DNA from: Gemmatimonadota bacterium
Lineage (GTDB): Bacteria > Latescibacterota > UBA2968 > UBA8231
Length of the DNA stretch: 64,000 bases
Reading direction: 5' to 3'
Assembly: GCA_009841115.1 (NCBI GenBank)
Contig: VXML01000097.1
Span: 59,433-123,432 of the forward strand
How positions within the stretch are numbered: position 1 is the first letter of the stretch; the number at the start of each line of letters is the position of its first letter. Under the pieces are notes generated by a model that saw only the letters and a program-made list of their open reading frames with translations, was not told the origin of the DNA and made no database searches. Shown one piece after another: positions 1 through 7,829 of the stretch. Both the position numbers and the translations under genes were made by a program.

Positions 1-492
1 TTTTCCACCAGAGATTTTCTAGCCGACTTCGATCTCACAGCAGCACAGATGCTCGCGGGAATGCGGAAGGCGCGGGACCGGTTCAAGTGGGATTACTACG
101 GCAGCCCAGAAGATGTCGTCCAACGTCGGCGCGACGTCCTCACAGCCTTCATTGCCGATTTTCAGTCGGCGACTCGGAGTGGTCGCTACGTATCTGCTTG
201 CCTACCGGAATTGCCTTTCCTGTCGGAATCCTTCGATCTCGTACTTTGCTCTCATCTACTATTTCTCTACTCTGCCGAATTCGACACAGCAACCCACCTC
301 TCCTTCCTGCGGGAATTGCTTCGCGTAGGTCGAGAGGTTCGCGTATTTCCATTGCTCGACATGGATGGGAACCCTTCCGCGCATTTGGATAACACCATTC
401 AGGCACTGCGAATGTCAACACGCGTTGAGCTTGTTCCACTGTCCTTCGAATTTCGGTCTGGCGATTCGCTAATGCTGCGTTTGACGCATTAG
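1..492 (+). CDS. Class I SAM-dependent methyltransferase, 5' end cut by window
   Basis: The reading frame is open from base 1, so the N-terminal part, including the SAM-binding glycine loop, lies outside the window. The visible 163 residues carry a typical post-motif stretch of a class I methyltransferase: LPELPFLSESFDLVLCSHLL resembles the acidic-strand region in which a newly assigned pool (here 'LPFLSESFDLV') precedes the hydrophobic strand and 'LRELLRVGREVRVFPLL' forms the next helix and strand. The substrate cannot be told. It converges on the heparinase-like gene, 11 bases apart. An internal ATG at 49 exists but is not a likely start because the family needs the upstream half. Confidence 0.7.
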   Translation, partial: FSTRDFLADFDLTAAQMLAGMRKARDRFKWDYYGSPEDVVQRRRDVLTAFIADFQSATRSGRYVSACLPELPFLSESFDLVLCSHLLFLYSAEFDTATHLSFLRELLRVGREVRVFPLLDMDGNPSAHLDNTIQALRMSTRVELVPLSFEFRSGDSLMLRLTH

Positions 493-503
493 CGGAACAA
501 CAG

Positions 504-3056
504 TTACGTTGGGCGCAGGATGGCACTGCCCCGTCGGACCACGTCGAAGCAAAACTCCCGATCACCAGCGCGCAGCCGGAACCAGTCGCCCTCCCGTGTG
601 ACCCGAGCCTTCGCCGAACGGCTGCAAAAAGCGAGGACGAGAACATCGTCATCCGTGCCCGCCACTATACGCGTTGACGCCTCAGCAGCACCCGGGAGGA
701 AACTGACGAGGCTACCGGCAGCCAGTCCAGAAGGAGCAAAGGGCACCTCCTCGGTCCGCAGTCGAAGATCCTTTCCAAACGCCGTCATCACCTCTACCGC
801 ACGTGGTCCAGCACCAAGACGGGCGCGACTCCTGCTCAGACCTCGCAGGTCCACCGGATTCAGCTTATAAGCCAATTCACCACCACCCATCTCCGGTCCC
901 AAGCCCCTAGCAGGATCCACGATCAGCCGCCGACGCCCCGGACAGCGGAGGTCAATGAGAGCTATATCGCAGTCCGCGGAGACGCCGGGCGTCTGCACGG
1001 CACCGCCGAAGGCGAGGGTGGAGTGAGGCCACACGTAAAAGGTGCGCGGTTCCTCCCGCGAGTCGAGTCCCTGAGAGTCGTGGCCCACCTCGCCAAAGGT
1101 GGCCGGATCGTCGATACGCTTCGCCTCGCCATCGACAGCAATCTCCATCCACGGCCTACCCTCGCGTCTGTTGAAGCCACCCCACCCAATCTCGACCTCG
1201 TGCCAAACTCCAGCGTCCACTCTGCCCGGCGCACACACGGTCACCTCGTGGCCGTTCTGACTCTGCACGCTGAAGCGCATCCTACCGTCCTCTTCAACGA
1301 CGAGGGCAAAGGTGTTGACCCTCGTCCCACCGATCCCACCGACGCCGTTTCCCGTGTTGAACAACACTTGGGGATCGCCGCGTTCCCTCAATCGGAAGCG
1401 CAAGCGCAGACGTCCCCCATTGGAACAGAACCAAGGCCGGGCCTCGTACTGCAAGGCGTCGCCACCACTCAGCCGGACGATGCCATTGACGAGCCGGAGA
1501 CCTCGCGGTCGGCGACGCAGCGCCACTAGAACAACCGGGTGCTCCCCAGTCAACAGCCAGTATTCCTGCTCGGTGCGCCGAGCGGAGACGCGCAACCGCT
1601 GCCAATCCTGCGTGCTCTCCAAACCGCCCGGTACGGCGACGATCTCGTTCTGGCCGCCTACGCAGGGCAGGCTGCCGCAACTCACCGGCTGAGCCTCGGC
1701 CGCACTGATTGCGCGCAGCACGGGATACCCCGCCCACTGCACGTGCAAGTTCATAAAGCCGTGGGCCACATCGCCGTCGTACCCACTGACGCAGAGGACC
1801 GCCGCGTCGGATCCGTGACCACTGCGCATTACAGCGGAACGACCGCCGCGCGCCGCAAAACGACGTGCTAGCGGAGCCGACCGGCGCTGCTTGACCGCCC
1901 GAAAGTCGGGATCGTAAAAGCAATAGGCGTAGGGCCCGTAGGAGATCATGCACTCCGCGGTCGAGCCTTTGACGCCACCACCGAAGCGATAGATCCGGCC
2001 TAGGCGCGGGTCGGCGAGAGCCGCGTCGCGCAGTATCTCGTCGCCAGCCTCTTGGGCCAGCCGCAGGAGCGCGGGAGAGCAAGCGTTGAGCTGGGTGCCG
2101 AGCACATTGGCGTTGGCGGAATAGTAGAGCTGGTCGGGAATCTTGCGCGGTGCTGCCCAATGGGCGCGGAACCAAGTCAGCGGCCGCCGCAGCCGGGCCG
2201 GAACCTCGCGGCCGAGATCAATGCCAGCGACATTGTGCAGCGCGTCGGCAAACTGCAGGAGCCAGAGGTTCTCCCAGGGCCAGAAGGAAGGCCCATCCAC
2301 CGGCTCGCCAGCGGGGCCGCAGCCGTGGGGCATGATGGCGGCGCGGAAGCGATCGATGACCGCCTGTACCCATACCTCCGCCTTGGGGTGTTCGCCTAGC
2401 AGGTGCAGAGCGGCCACGCCAAAGTGCCCATTGTCCACGACGGCGTGGTGCCCACCCTCCTCCCCATGGCGTTGCTCCTCCACATCCGGCCACCAGCGCT
2501 CCAACTGCCGCACGAGACAGACGCGGACCTGACGCTTCTCGTTGGCCGTCAACTCTCCGTCCAGCAGGTCTAGAGCCAAGGCAAAAGCCTGCATGTAGCG
2601 ATTGGCTGTGTAGAAGTGCTCCTCCACCCGGTCGTCGTGGTCCCAACCAGCAGCCGCCTGCAGCCAAGCGCGAGTCCGGTCGAGCCAGCGCCGGTCGCCG
2701 GTCAACCGCCAAGCAAAGGCGTAGTTTTCGATCAAGGCCGTGGCCTGCATGGCCGTGTAGAAGGTCAGATAGAGCTGATGGTACGGGTGAGGACTGTCCG
2801 GCCGTCGCGGAATCCGCGTCCACGGCCGCTGTCCAGCATACAGCTCACAGTCGTCTAGAAGATTGGCAAGGATGCGCCGACGCACAGGATCGGTCGACGG
2901 CTCAAAGCGGAAGTCGGGATCGTCGTAGGGCCTCAGCAGCCGGGGCCGGTCGTGGCGGATGACCCGGATCGGAGCCTGCTTCGGAGAGCTAGACGATCGC
3001 ACAGTTATCAGAAGTGGTCGGGCTCCCAGAAGATGACCTCGCGGCGTGGAAACCAT
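504..3056 (-). CDS. Heparinase II/III-like polysaccharide lyase with inserted lectin-like domain
   Basis: 850 residues. The N-terminal half (about 50-380) is an all-helical toroid rich in Trp, Tyr and His, as in heparinase II/III and alginate-lyase-like families that cleave uronic-acid polysaccharides by beta-elimination. The C-terminal half is beta-rich. About residues 545-700 look like a concanavalin/LamG-type beta-sandwich ('LRFRLRERGDPQVLF', 'VWHEVEIGW') set inside the lyase beta region. No clear signal peptide is visible. The ATG at 3056 overlaps the upstream acetyltransferase gene by 49 bases and has a poor ribosome site; a GTG at 3002, just after that gene's stop, would give 832 residues and is equally possible. 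The lyase call is by fold pattern; substrate is unknown. Confidence 0.65.
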   Translation of the reverse strand: MVSTPRGHLLGARPLLITVRSSSSPKQAPIRVIRHDRPRLLRPYDDPDFRFEPSTDPVRRRILANLLDDCELYAGQRPWTRIPRRPDSPHPYHQLYLTFYTAMQATALIENYAFAWRLTGDRRWLDRTRAWLQAAAGWDHDDRVEEHFYTANRYMQAFALALDLLDGELTANEKRQVRVCLVRQLERWWPDVEEQRHGEEGGHHAVVDNGHFGVAALHLLGEHPKAEVWVQAVIDRFRAAIMPHGCGPAGEPVDGPSFWPWENLWLLQFADALHNVAGIDLGREVPARLRRPLTWFRAHWAAPRKIPDQLYYSANANVLGTQLNACSPALLRLAQEAGDEILRDAALADPRLGRIYRFGGGVKGSTAECMISYGPYAYCFYDPDFRAVKQRRSAPLARRFAARGGRSAVMRSGHGSDAAVLCVSGYDGDVAHGFMNLHVQWAGYPVLRAISAAEAQPVSCGSLPCVGGQNEIVAVPGGLESTQDWQRLRVSARRTEQEYWLLTGEHPVVLVALRRRPRGLRLVNGIVRLSGGDALQYEARPWFCSNGGRLRLRFRLRERGDPQVLFNTGNGVGGIGGTRVNTFALVVEEDGRMRFSVQSQNGHEVTVCAPGRVDAGVWHEVEIGWGGFNRREGRPWMEIAVDGEAKRIDDPATFGEVGHDSQGLDSREEPRTFYVWPHSTLAFGGAVQTPGVSADCDIALIDLRCPGRRRLIVDPARGLGPEMGGGELAYKLNPVDLRGLSRSRARLGAGPRAVEVMTAFGKDLRLRTEEVPFAPSGLAAGSLVSFLPGAAEASTRIVAGTDDDVLVLAFCSRSAKARVTREGDWFRLRAGDREFCFDVVRRGSAILRPT

Positions 3057-4099
3057 TCCTCAAGTTGGCGGACTTCCCCAGCCTCCAGCGAGATCCCTCG
3101 GGCGCGAAGGATGGGTTCTATGTCGTGGCCAGAGGACTCGCCAAACAGGAGCCGACACATCAGATCGACCGGCAGCCTACGTGCCAACTCCGCCGCTTCG
3201 GGCACGGCCTTGGCGATCAGCGCCCCGAGACCGAAGGGCAGGGCCATCATCGAGCTGTCGCCCGTGAGCCCCAGATCGGCGTCAGCAGTAGCGACTAGGG
3301 CATCGACAAAAGGGTGGCTGTGGGGAATCCCGCCTTCGATCTGCGTCATCCCAGCCGCCGCGCACTTGTCGAGCAAGTGCTGCACGAGAGCATCGAGGGC
3401 CGGGCCGCTCTCGTAAGCAACTTCATACACCTCAACGCCGTCGTCGTCGCTCTCCCAGTTGATGTACCCGCTGAGCCCCGCCGAATCACGGACGACGGCG
3501 GTGGGCAGCACGCCCCGCACGCGGGAGGGGGCGTAGTCCCAGTACGGACGCGGACGCAACAGGCTGCCGCTGCGGCCAGCGTTGTAGCGCTGATAGAGCG
3601 CTACCGTCTCCTCCAAGTCGCGGCTCTCGTCAAACGGCAGTACCTCAAGTGCGGACCGCCCCGGCTGCGGAGGACAGCTCAGTCTAGCGTGAAATCCCAT
3701 GAGCGGCACGCAGCTCCAGCCGAGACGCCGGTAGAAGCGCGCCGGGATCATCGTGAACAGCAGACCTAAGTCGTACCCATCGTCGCGCATGTACTCGGCC
3801 GCATGCTCCATGAGCCGCGTCGCTATGCCGCGTTGCCGGTAGTCGGGATGCGTGGTGACGCCGCCGATGCCGCCCATGCGGACGGGCGTGGCACCGAGGT
3901 GGACCCAGCGATCCCAGATGCGCAGCGTCGATACAATGCGGCCTTCGACGACGATGACCGGCGTCTGCGACGGGCACCAAGTCGGATCGCCTTCCATGTA
4001 CCCTCGGTAGCGCTCGTGGCCCTCGGGGTTGTGCACGGCGCAGAGCAGGTCGATGAGTTCGTCGAGTTCCGACTCGCGGATGGGGCGAATGGTATCCAT
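3008..4099 (-). CDS. GNAT-family N-acetyltransferase with C-terminal extension (Eis-like architecture)
   Basis: 363 residues. The N-terminal 140 residues are a GNAT domain: 'GGIGGVTTHPDYRQRGIATRLM' spans the strand beta4 and the acetyl-CoA pyrophosphate-binding loop (RQRGIA), followed by 'DLGLLFTMIPARFYRRLGW', typical of the long GNAT proteins that continue into a second degenerate GNAT domain. Eis-type enzymes have about 400 residues with a further SCP2-like domain; this one is slightly shorter and the C-terminus is not clearly assignable. Substrate unknown. It lies 22 bases downstream of the ceramidase-like gene and overlaps or abuts the lyase gene, so these are probably cotranscribed. Confidence 0.8.
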   Translation of the reverse strand: MDTIRPIRESELDELIDLLCAVHNPEGHERYRGYMEGDPTWCPSQTPVIVVEGRIVSTLRIWDRWVHLGATPVRMGGIGGVTTHPDYRQRGIATRLMEHAAEYMRDDGYDLGLLFTMIPARFYRRLGWSCVPLMGFHARLSCPPQPGRSALEVLPFDESRDLEETVALYQRYNAGRSGSLLRPRPYWDYAPSRVRGVLPTAVVRDSAGLSGYINWESDDDGVEVYEVAYESGPALDALVQHLLDKCAAAGMTQIEGGIPHSHPFVDALVATADADLGLTGDSSMMALPFGLGALIAKAVPEAAELARRLPVDLMCRLLFGESSGHDIEPILRARGISLEAGEVRQLEEWFPRREVIFWEPDHF

Positions 4100-4121
4100 A
4101 GTATCCCGATAAACTAACCAA

Positions 4122-4895
4122 TTAGTGCAGCCGCCTCAGCCGAATCATCCGCAACACCCAATAGGCTCCCAAGGCAGCGAACAAATGCTTGCAAGTATGA
4201 CCGCTGATGACTCCCCCGACCCCGTAGAGGGCTTGATCAAACACCTCGGCGGCTTTCGCGAGCAGATAAAACAGACCGGCGACGTAAAGGTCAGACCCGC
4301 GCGTGTACGGCGACGGCAGCAGGCGCACCATGAGGGGCACGAACAGAATCGGATAGGCTTGGGCGACGATGTAATAACGGAGGTCTCCGGCTCCGGCCTG
4401 CTCGGTATAATACCAGTACAACACGCTAAAAAGGCCGAAGGCAATCAGCGGCAGCAAGGTGATAATGCCAGCTCGCCGGTCCAGACGCTCGGTGATCGCA
4501 GCAGCGAGAAACGCCATAAAGGCGACGCTCATCGGCAGGCGATCCCACAAGAGCGTTTCATTGCTGGGGTCCAGATGGTAGTAGGTAGAGCCGAGGCCAA
4601 CCAGTGCCACCGCGAGGAAAAGGATCTGATAGGCCAGCGAATCGACCGGGCTCACAAACGCCTGCTGCGTGGAATTTGTGGCGAGGCGGAACACGACGCT
4701 GAATCCCCACAGACCTATCAACAGAAAGGGCAGATTGGAGATCACGTTCAGACAATGAGGGATGCCCAACAGGGTGCGCTGATCGGCAAACTGGTGATAG
4801 GCGGGATCTTGCGGAATGGGTCCCTGCAGAAAAATGACCGCCCAAAAGGTGATCGTCAGATAGGCTAAAATCCGGAGACGGTAGTCGCGTTTCAT
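4122..4895 (-). CDS. Ceramidase-like seven-helix membrane hydrolase (alkaline ceramidase/CREST family)
   Basis: 257 residues, almost wholly made of about seven hydrophobic helices. It keeps the spaced His/Asp/Ser signature of the alkaline ceramidase and CREST superfamily: 'GSTYYHLDP' after one helix, 'LLWDRLPM' in the next, and 'GHTCKHLFAALGAYW' in the last helix; in the family these His and Asp residues bind a catalytic zinc. Family members cleave the amide of ceramides in membranes; bacterial members are mostly uncharacterised, so the substrate here is inference. Gap of 12 bases to the upstream acetyltransferase gene suggests one transcription unit. Confidence 0.75.
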   Translation of the reverse strand: MKRDYRLRILAYLTITFWAVIFLQGPIPQDPAYHQFADQRTLLGIPHCLNVISNLPFLLIGLWGFSVVFRLATNSTQQAFVSPVDSLAYQILFLAVALVGLGSTYYHLDPSNETLLWDRLPMSVAFMAFLAAAITERLDRRAGIITLLPLIAFGLFSVLYWYYTEQAGAGDLRYYIVAQAYPILFVPLMVRLLPSPYTRGSDLYVAGLFYLLAKAAEVFDQALYGVGGVISGHTCKHLFAALGAYWVLRMIRLRRLH

Positions 4896-4907
4896 TTATA
4901 TTTCGCC

Positions 4908-5456
4908 TTAACGCCGGACTGGTTTGTTTCTACTGCTTTCCCATTCCTGCCTCAAGATAGCCATAATATAGAAACTCCAATATCCATCGTCGGCCTTTCG
5001 GCATTCTCTGAGGTGTCCTTCCTTCACAAACCCGACCTTCTCGTAGCAGCGTATGGCACTTGTGTTGAAGTCGAACACGGCTAGCTCAATGCGATGGAGA
5101 CCAAGCTGACAAAAGCCGATCTCAACGATCTTCTCCATCATGACCGTTCCGATGCCTCTTCCTCTGTAAGAAGGATCGCCGACGAGTACCCGACACACGC
5201 GAGCACTTCCATTGCGACGATCAACCGCCGCCATCTCAATGTGCCCAATTACCGTTCCGTCTTCACTGTCCACAACCTTGTATATCAGCTTGCTTGGCAA
5301 CTCGCCCTGAGTACCCGTCAGATGTTCGCTTAGCCGTTCGCGATTAAGCGGATACTCAAAGTCTGGCCCCGCCCATTGCAAAAGAAAGTCACTGGACGGG
5401 ATCCAACCTATCAACCTGTCGAAGTCTGCTTCAGTGAATGGCTCTAGGACTACCAT
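4908..5456 (-). CDS. GNAT-family acetyltransferase, RimJ/RimL-like
   Basis: 182 residues, the usual length for the RimJ/RimL branch that acetylates protein N-termini or small amines with acetyl-CoA. The core is plain: 'RVLVGDPSYRGRGIGTVMM' (acetyl-CoA loop RGRGIG), 'LHRIELAVFDFNTSAIRCYE' and 'KVGFVKEGHLRE', the standard C-terminal half of this branch. The N-terminus 'LEPFTEADFDRLIGWI' is the typical first strand and helix. Acceptor unknown. Sits in a leftward run with the P-loop kinase-like gene (27-base gap) upstream and the ceramidase-like gene (12-base gap) downstream. Confidence 0.85.
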   Translation of the reverse strand: MVVLEPFTEADFDRLIGWIPSSDFLLQWAGPDFEYPLNRERLSEHLTGTQGELPSKLIYKVVDSEDGTVIGHIEMAAVDRRNGSARVCRVLVGDPSYRGRGIGTVMMEKIVEIGFCQLGLHRIELAVFDFNTSAIRCYEKVGFVKEGHLRECRKADDGYWSFYIMAILRQEWESSRNKPVRR

Positions 5457-5483
5457 ATTGCTGTTCCGATACCAAGTAGCGAT

Positions 5484-6059
5484 TCATGCGACTCCATTTC
5501 GCGCAGCCATTCGCTCAAATACGCTAGGGGGTTGGCGAGATTCCCAAGCATCGACTAGCGTGTTCACATTGGTCTGGCACGGCTGCGTCGAGTCAACTTC
5601 CAGATCGTATTCAGCAAACCCGTGCACTATTTGATAATCCGTTCGAGCCTCCCCAACTCGTCGATTGCCTCTTTCGCGCTCCCTACGCTCAAGCTCGGGA
5701 AGCGGACAGTGCACGCCGACAAAGAATACGTCTAAACCGGCAAGTAATTTCACCAGATCCGACATCCACATCTCGTTTTCAATAATGTGATCGACGATGA
5801 GATTGTTGCCCGCCTCAGCTAACACTGGCAAACACCGATGAAACCCATCGAAGACGGCAGGCCGCATAGCGGACCAATCAAATTCACCGCTGCGAACGCG
5901 GGCCATCGGCAAGGCGTTGGAATCGCGGAGGTGGTCAAACGAAAAGTGCCAGAATGGGATTGGTAGCGTCTGCTGTAGCTGGCGTGCAAGCGTCGATTTC
6001 CCCGAACTCGACGCGCCGTTGATGAGGATGATTTTCCCTAGTTCGCGACTGGTGTCCAT
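5484..6059 (-). CDS. P-loop kinase, chloramphenicol phosphotransferase-like
   Basis: 191 residues from the ATG at 6059; a TTG at 6077 would add six residues. A Walker A motif GASSSGKST lies near the N-terminus, followed by 'FWHFSFDHLRDS', 'VFDGFHRCL' and 'NLIVDHIIEN', the pattern of the chloramphenicol 3-O-phosphotransferase-like family, and 'VFFVGVHCPLPELERRERER' as the lid region. Resistance activity should not be assumed: many family members are cassette-borne and unassigned. The N-terminus of the true CPT enzyme is similar in spacing and length (about 180 residues). Leftward, 27 bases before the RimJ/RimL-like gene. Confidence 0.75.
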   Translation of the reverse strand: MDTSRELGKIILINGASSSGKSTLARQLQQTLPIPFWHFSFDHLRDSNALPMARVRSGEFDWSAMRPAVFDGFHRCLPVLAEAGNNLIVDHIIENEMWMSDLVKLLAGLDVFFVGVHCPLPELERRERERGNRRVGEARTDYQIVHGFAEYDLEVDSTQPCQTNVNTLVDAWESRQPPSVFERMAARNGVA

Positions 6060-6173
6060 TGGATTATCTTGTCTCAACTTCTCTGCTAAACTACCTTAAA
6101 TCGCCGTAAACGCCAGACCGTGCGGCGCTTTCTCGCCGACGAGCCCCTCGACAAAGCAAGAGGTACTGAGAGG

Positions 6174-7829
6174 ATGCGCATTCAGCTCGATATTTCGATA
6201 CCCATGCGCGACGGAGTGCGGCTCTACGGAGCCCTGTACCGGCCGGACGCAGGGGAGCGCTTCCCCGTGCTACTGATCCGCTCGCCCTACAGCACCCAAC
6301 ATCCCCGCTACGTGGAGTGGGCCCGGCGCTTTGTGGCCGAAGGATACGCCGTACTCATGCAGGACAGCCGGGGCCGGTACGAGTCGGAGGACGAATGGCG
6401 CCCCTATGTCGATGAGCGAGACGATGGGTACGATACGCAGCAGTGGATCGGCCAGCAGCCCTGGTGCGACGGCTCCATCGGCACCTTTGGGGTGTCCTAT
6501 CCGGGTTTCACCCAAATCCTGCCGGCGCCGCTGCGCAGCCCTTTTGTCAAAGCCCTCGTGCCCATCGCCAACCAAGAGGACAACTACGGCCACATGCGCT
6601 ACAACGGCATTTTGCAACTGCAGAACGCCATGAATTTCATCTGGCTAGGCCAGCGCACCAACCAAAACGCCCCCAGAGATCTGATCGACTGGGATCAGGT
6701 GTACCGCCGCCTGCCGCTGTTGACGGCACTCGACGACCTAGGCGAACGGCCCTTCTACCGGGAGATCATTCGCCACCCCTGCTTCGACGAGTTCTGGGCT
6801 TCGTACAGCATGAAGGGCCAGTACGGCGAGGTGGAAACGCCAGCCTATTTCATCACGGGCTGGTACGACAATTTGCTGCACGAAGGTTTCAAGTGCTTCA
6901 AGGGCTGGCGGCAACAGGCCAGGGGGCGGGAAGCCCGCGAGCAATCGCGCCTCATGGTGGGGCCGTGGACCCATACGCTGATCGGCAGCGACGATCCCTT
7001 TGGCGATGTGGACTTTGGACCCGCGGCCCGGGTGGATATGCCGCAGGCGCATTTGCGCTGGTACGATCAGCGACTCAAAGGCATAGACAGCGGCATCGAC
7101 CGGGAAGCACCGGTGCAGTTGTTCGTCATGGGGGAAAATGTTTGGCGGGGCGAAGAGACGTGGCCCCTAGAGCGGACCCAGTACACCCGCTTCTTTTTGC
7201 ACAGCGGAGGGCAGGCCAACTCAATGCACGGCGATGGACGGCTGAGCCGCCAGGAGCCCGAGGACGAGCCGTGCGACAGCTATGCCTACGATCCAGACGA
7301 CCCAGTGCCCACCCTCGGAGGACAGAGCATGTTCATCGACAACACCGGACCCAAGGACCGCCGGCCGGTGGAGCAGCGCGACGACGTACTGGTCTACACT
7401 ACCGAGCCGCTGGCCGCGGACGTGGAAGTTACCGGGCCGGTGGAACTGATGCTGCACGCAGCCTCCAGCGCGGTAGAGACCGATTTTACCGCCACCCTAG
7501 TCGACGTACACCCCGGGGGCAAGGCCATCCACTTGTGCGAAGGCATTGTGCGGACCTGCTTCCGCGACTCCTACCAAGCCCCCAGTCCCATCGAACCAGA
7601 TCAGGTGTACGTCTATCGGATCGAGCTGTGGGAGACCAGCAATCTCTTCCGGGCCGGGCACTGCATCCGGCTGGAGGTCTCTAGCAGCAATTTCCCGCGC
7701 TTTGACCGCAACCTCAACACCGGCCATCCGCACGGTTTGGACGACGAGATGCAAGTGGCCCAGCAGCGGATCTACCACAACCGAGCCCATCCCTCCCACC
7801 TGATCCTGCCGGTGATACCGCGCCCATGA
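6174..7829 (+). CDS. CocE/NonD-family acyl hydrolase
   Basis: 551 residues from the ATG at 6174, which follows an AAGAGG sequence; a GTG at 6120 would give a less likely N-terminal extension. The protein starts with the family hallmark 'IPMRDGVRLYGALYRP', has the nucleophile elbow GVSYPG (serine) after 'GSIGTF', a catalytic-His region 'GPWTHTLIGSDDPFG', and a C-terminal beta-jelly-roll domain ending 'LEVSSSNFPRFDRNLNTG'. These alpha/beta hydrolases cleave esters or amides (cocaine esterase, X-prolyl peptidase relatives). It overlaps hyuA by ATGA, so it is the first gene of the four-gene catabolic operon. Confidence 0.9.
   Translation: MRIQLDISIPMRDGVRLYGALYRPDAGERFPVLLIRSPYSTQHPRYVEWARRFVAEGYAVLMQDSRGRYESEDEWRPYVDERDDGYDTQQWIGQQPWCDGSIGTFGVSYPGFTQILPAPLRSPFVKALVPIANQEDNYGHMRYNGILQLQNAMNFIWLGQRTNQNAPRDLIDWDQVYRRLPLLTALDDLGERPFYREIIRHPCFDEFWASYSMKGQYGEVETPAYFITGWYDNLLHEGFKCFKGWRQQARGREAREQSRLMVGPWTHTLIGSDDPFGDVDFGPAARVDMPQAHLRWYDQRLKGIDSGIDREAPVQLFVMGENVWRGEETWPLERTQYTRFFLHSGGQANSMHGDGRLSRQEPEDEPCDSYAYDPDDPVPTLGGQSMFIDNTGPKDRRPVEQRDDVLVYTTEPLAADVEVTGPVELMLHAASSAVETDFTATLVDVHPGGKAIHLCEGIVRTCFRDSYQAPSPIEPDQVYVYRIELWETSNLFRAGHCIRLEVSSSNFPRFDRNLNTGHPHGLDDEMQVAQQRIYHNRAHPSHLILPVIPRP

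Noticed and set aside
5484..6059. Chloramphenicol resistance gene
   Set aside because: The protein has the fold pattern of chloramphenicol phosphotransferase, but pattern alone does not show resistance; many family members have other or unknown roles.
6443..7684. 413-codon open frame overlapping the CocE-type hydrolase gene
   Set aside because: It is a high-GC shadow frame with Arg/Pro-rich translation; the hydrolase in the other frame has clear family motifs.
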